The translations under genes were made by a program, and so were the position numbers. From contig HG799466.1 of NCBI GenBank assembly GCA_000531095.1, forward strand, positions 668,093-710,328: a stretch of 42,236 nt of DNA. Direction: 5' to 3'. Under the pieces are notes generated by a model. That model ran no database searches, was not told where the DNA came from, and worked only from the letters and a program-made list of their open reading frames with translations. Of the stretch, positions 41,980 to 42,236 are shown in pieces. Source of the DNA: Gemmata massiliana. Lineage in GTDB: Bacteria > Planctomycetota > Planctomycetia > Gemmatales > Gemmataceae. How positions within the stretch are numbered: the first letter of the stretch is position 1; the number at the start of each line of letters is the position of its first letter.

Positions 41980-42236
41980 AGTCGCTGCACAATAGGGGCG
42001 GGGCGCATAGGTTTGGTGTATGAGCCACACGAGCCGCTTGAGGCGGATGCCGGACACGTTCCGGCAACTGACCGGGATCACGCCCGAGGCGTTCGACCAA
42101 CTGTTGGCCGAACTCGAACCTCGCTACCCGCAGGCCGATACGAAGCGCAAGACCCGGCGGCCACGCCAACGGAAGCCGGGTGCGGGGCGTCAGTTCGCGC
42201 TCCCGCTGACCGACCGGTTGCTGATGCTGTTGGTGT
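41980..42236 (+). mobile_element. Left end of an IS5-type insertion sequence
   Basis: A transposase reading frame starts at 42020, and a 40-base leader opening AGTCGCTGCACAATAGG lies before it, starting directly after the TAG stop of the gene at 41977-41979. The left terminal repeat should lie in this leader. The right end is beyond the window, so neither the terminal repeats nor the target duplication can be compared. Confidence 0.6.
42020..42236 (+). CDS. IS5-family transposase, N-terminal part
   Basis: 72 codons are open to the right edge. The reading is RMPDTFRQLTGITPEAFDQL, KRKTRRPRQRKPGAGRQFAL and TDRLLMLLV, the helix-turn-helix N-terminal part that precedes the DDE domain in IS5-like transposases. 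The DDE catalytic residues lie outside the window. ATG at 42020; no clear ribosome binding site is seen, which is common in such elements. Confidence 0.7.
   Translation, partial: MSHTSRLRRMPDTFRQLTGITPEAFDQLLAELEPRYPQADTKRKTRRPRQRKPGAGRQFALPLTDRLLMLLV

Noticed and set aside
1-42236. tRNA or rRNA genes
   Set aside because: No cloverleaf with a TTCGA-type arm and CCA-end context, and no rRNA-like conserved blocks, were found on reading either strand; small non-canonical RNAs cannot be excluded.

Overview
The window looks like a piece of a planctomycete chromosome, most likely from the Gemmata/Zavarzinella group (Gemmataceae). The evidence is the gene content: two DUF1549/DUF1553 (PSD1-type) cytochrome proteins, a DUF1501 protein with a Tat signal, PSCyt1-type cytochrome c domains fused to WD40 repeats or to a membrane anchor, a DUF1559 pseudopilin-like protein followed by a small lipoprotein, a Verrucomicrobia/Planctomycetes-restricted protein of the Minf_1886 type, GC-rich codon use and nested palindromic intergenic repeats. 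No tRNA, rRNA, CRISPR array or prophage was seen.

Layout. 1-1.5 kb: 3' part of a membrane protein and a STAS-domain protein. 1.6-4.5 kb: a zinc-ribbon membrane protein, an OprO/P-like porin split by a frameshift, and a membrane-anchored hypothetical. 4.5-9 kb: a leftward run with Minf_1886 protein, RicT/PSP1 protein, a hypothetical, a DRG/OBG-type GTPase with a TGS domain and two more hypotheticals. 9.2-12.7 kb (rightward): purine nucleoside phosphorylase with an AT-rich 3' end, and a MASE1-PAS-histidine kinase-receiver hybrid. 12.8-18.7 kb: a DUF4380-like sugar-binding-fold protein, a secreted thioester-like protein with a PEP-CTERM-like anchor, a YgiQ radical SAM protein and a PQQ-type beta-propeller. 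19-21.2 kb: an AraC regulator and a YebC-family protein, each bordered by decayed fragments of the nearby ygiQ gene. 21.4-29.6 kb: two Gemmata-type proteins sharing a C-terminal module, a DUF1559 protein with its lipoprotein, and a PSD1/DUF1501 pair. 29.7-34.9 kb: a second DUF1549/1553 protein and a cytochrome-WD40 protein. 35-40.9 kb: a complete leftward tripartite heavy-metal-type efflux operon (TolC-like, membrane fusion, RND pump). 41.2 kb to the end: a membrane-anchored cytochrome c domain protein and the left end of an IS5-type insertion sequence.

How the genes work together. At least four proteins here carry CxxCH haem motifs with N-terminal export signals or anchors, next to a DUF1501 protein and a beta-propeller. 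This is the planctomycete periplasmic/surface cytochrome repertoire, whose substrates are unknown. The efflux operon is self-contained and has no obvious dedicated regulator beside it.

Sequence quality matters. Positions 33285-33321 are a nearly complete loxP site plus the flanking bases of the 454 Titanium paired-end linker, inserted between two 52-base direct copies of one intergenic repeat. A 13-base piece of the same lox arm lies at 56-68, inside the reading frame that opens the window. These are almost certainly library artefacts. They make the frameshift in the porin gene suspect as a sequencing error, and mean both junctions should be treated as unreliable.
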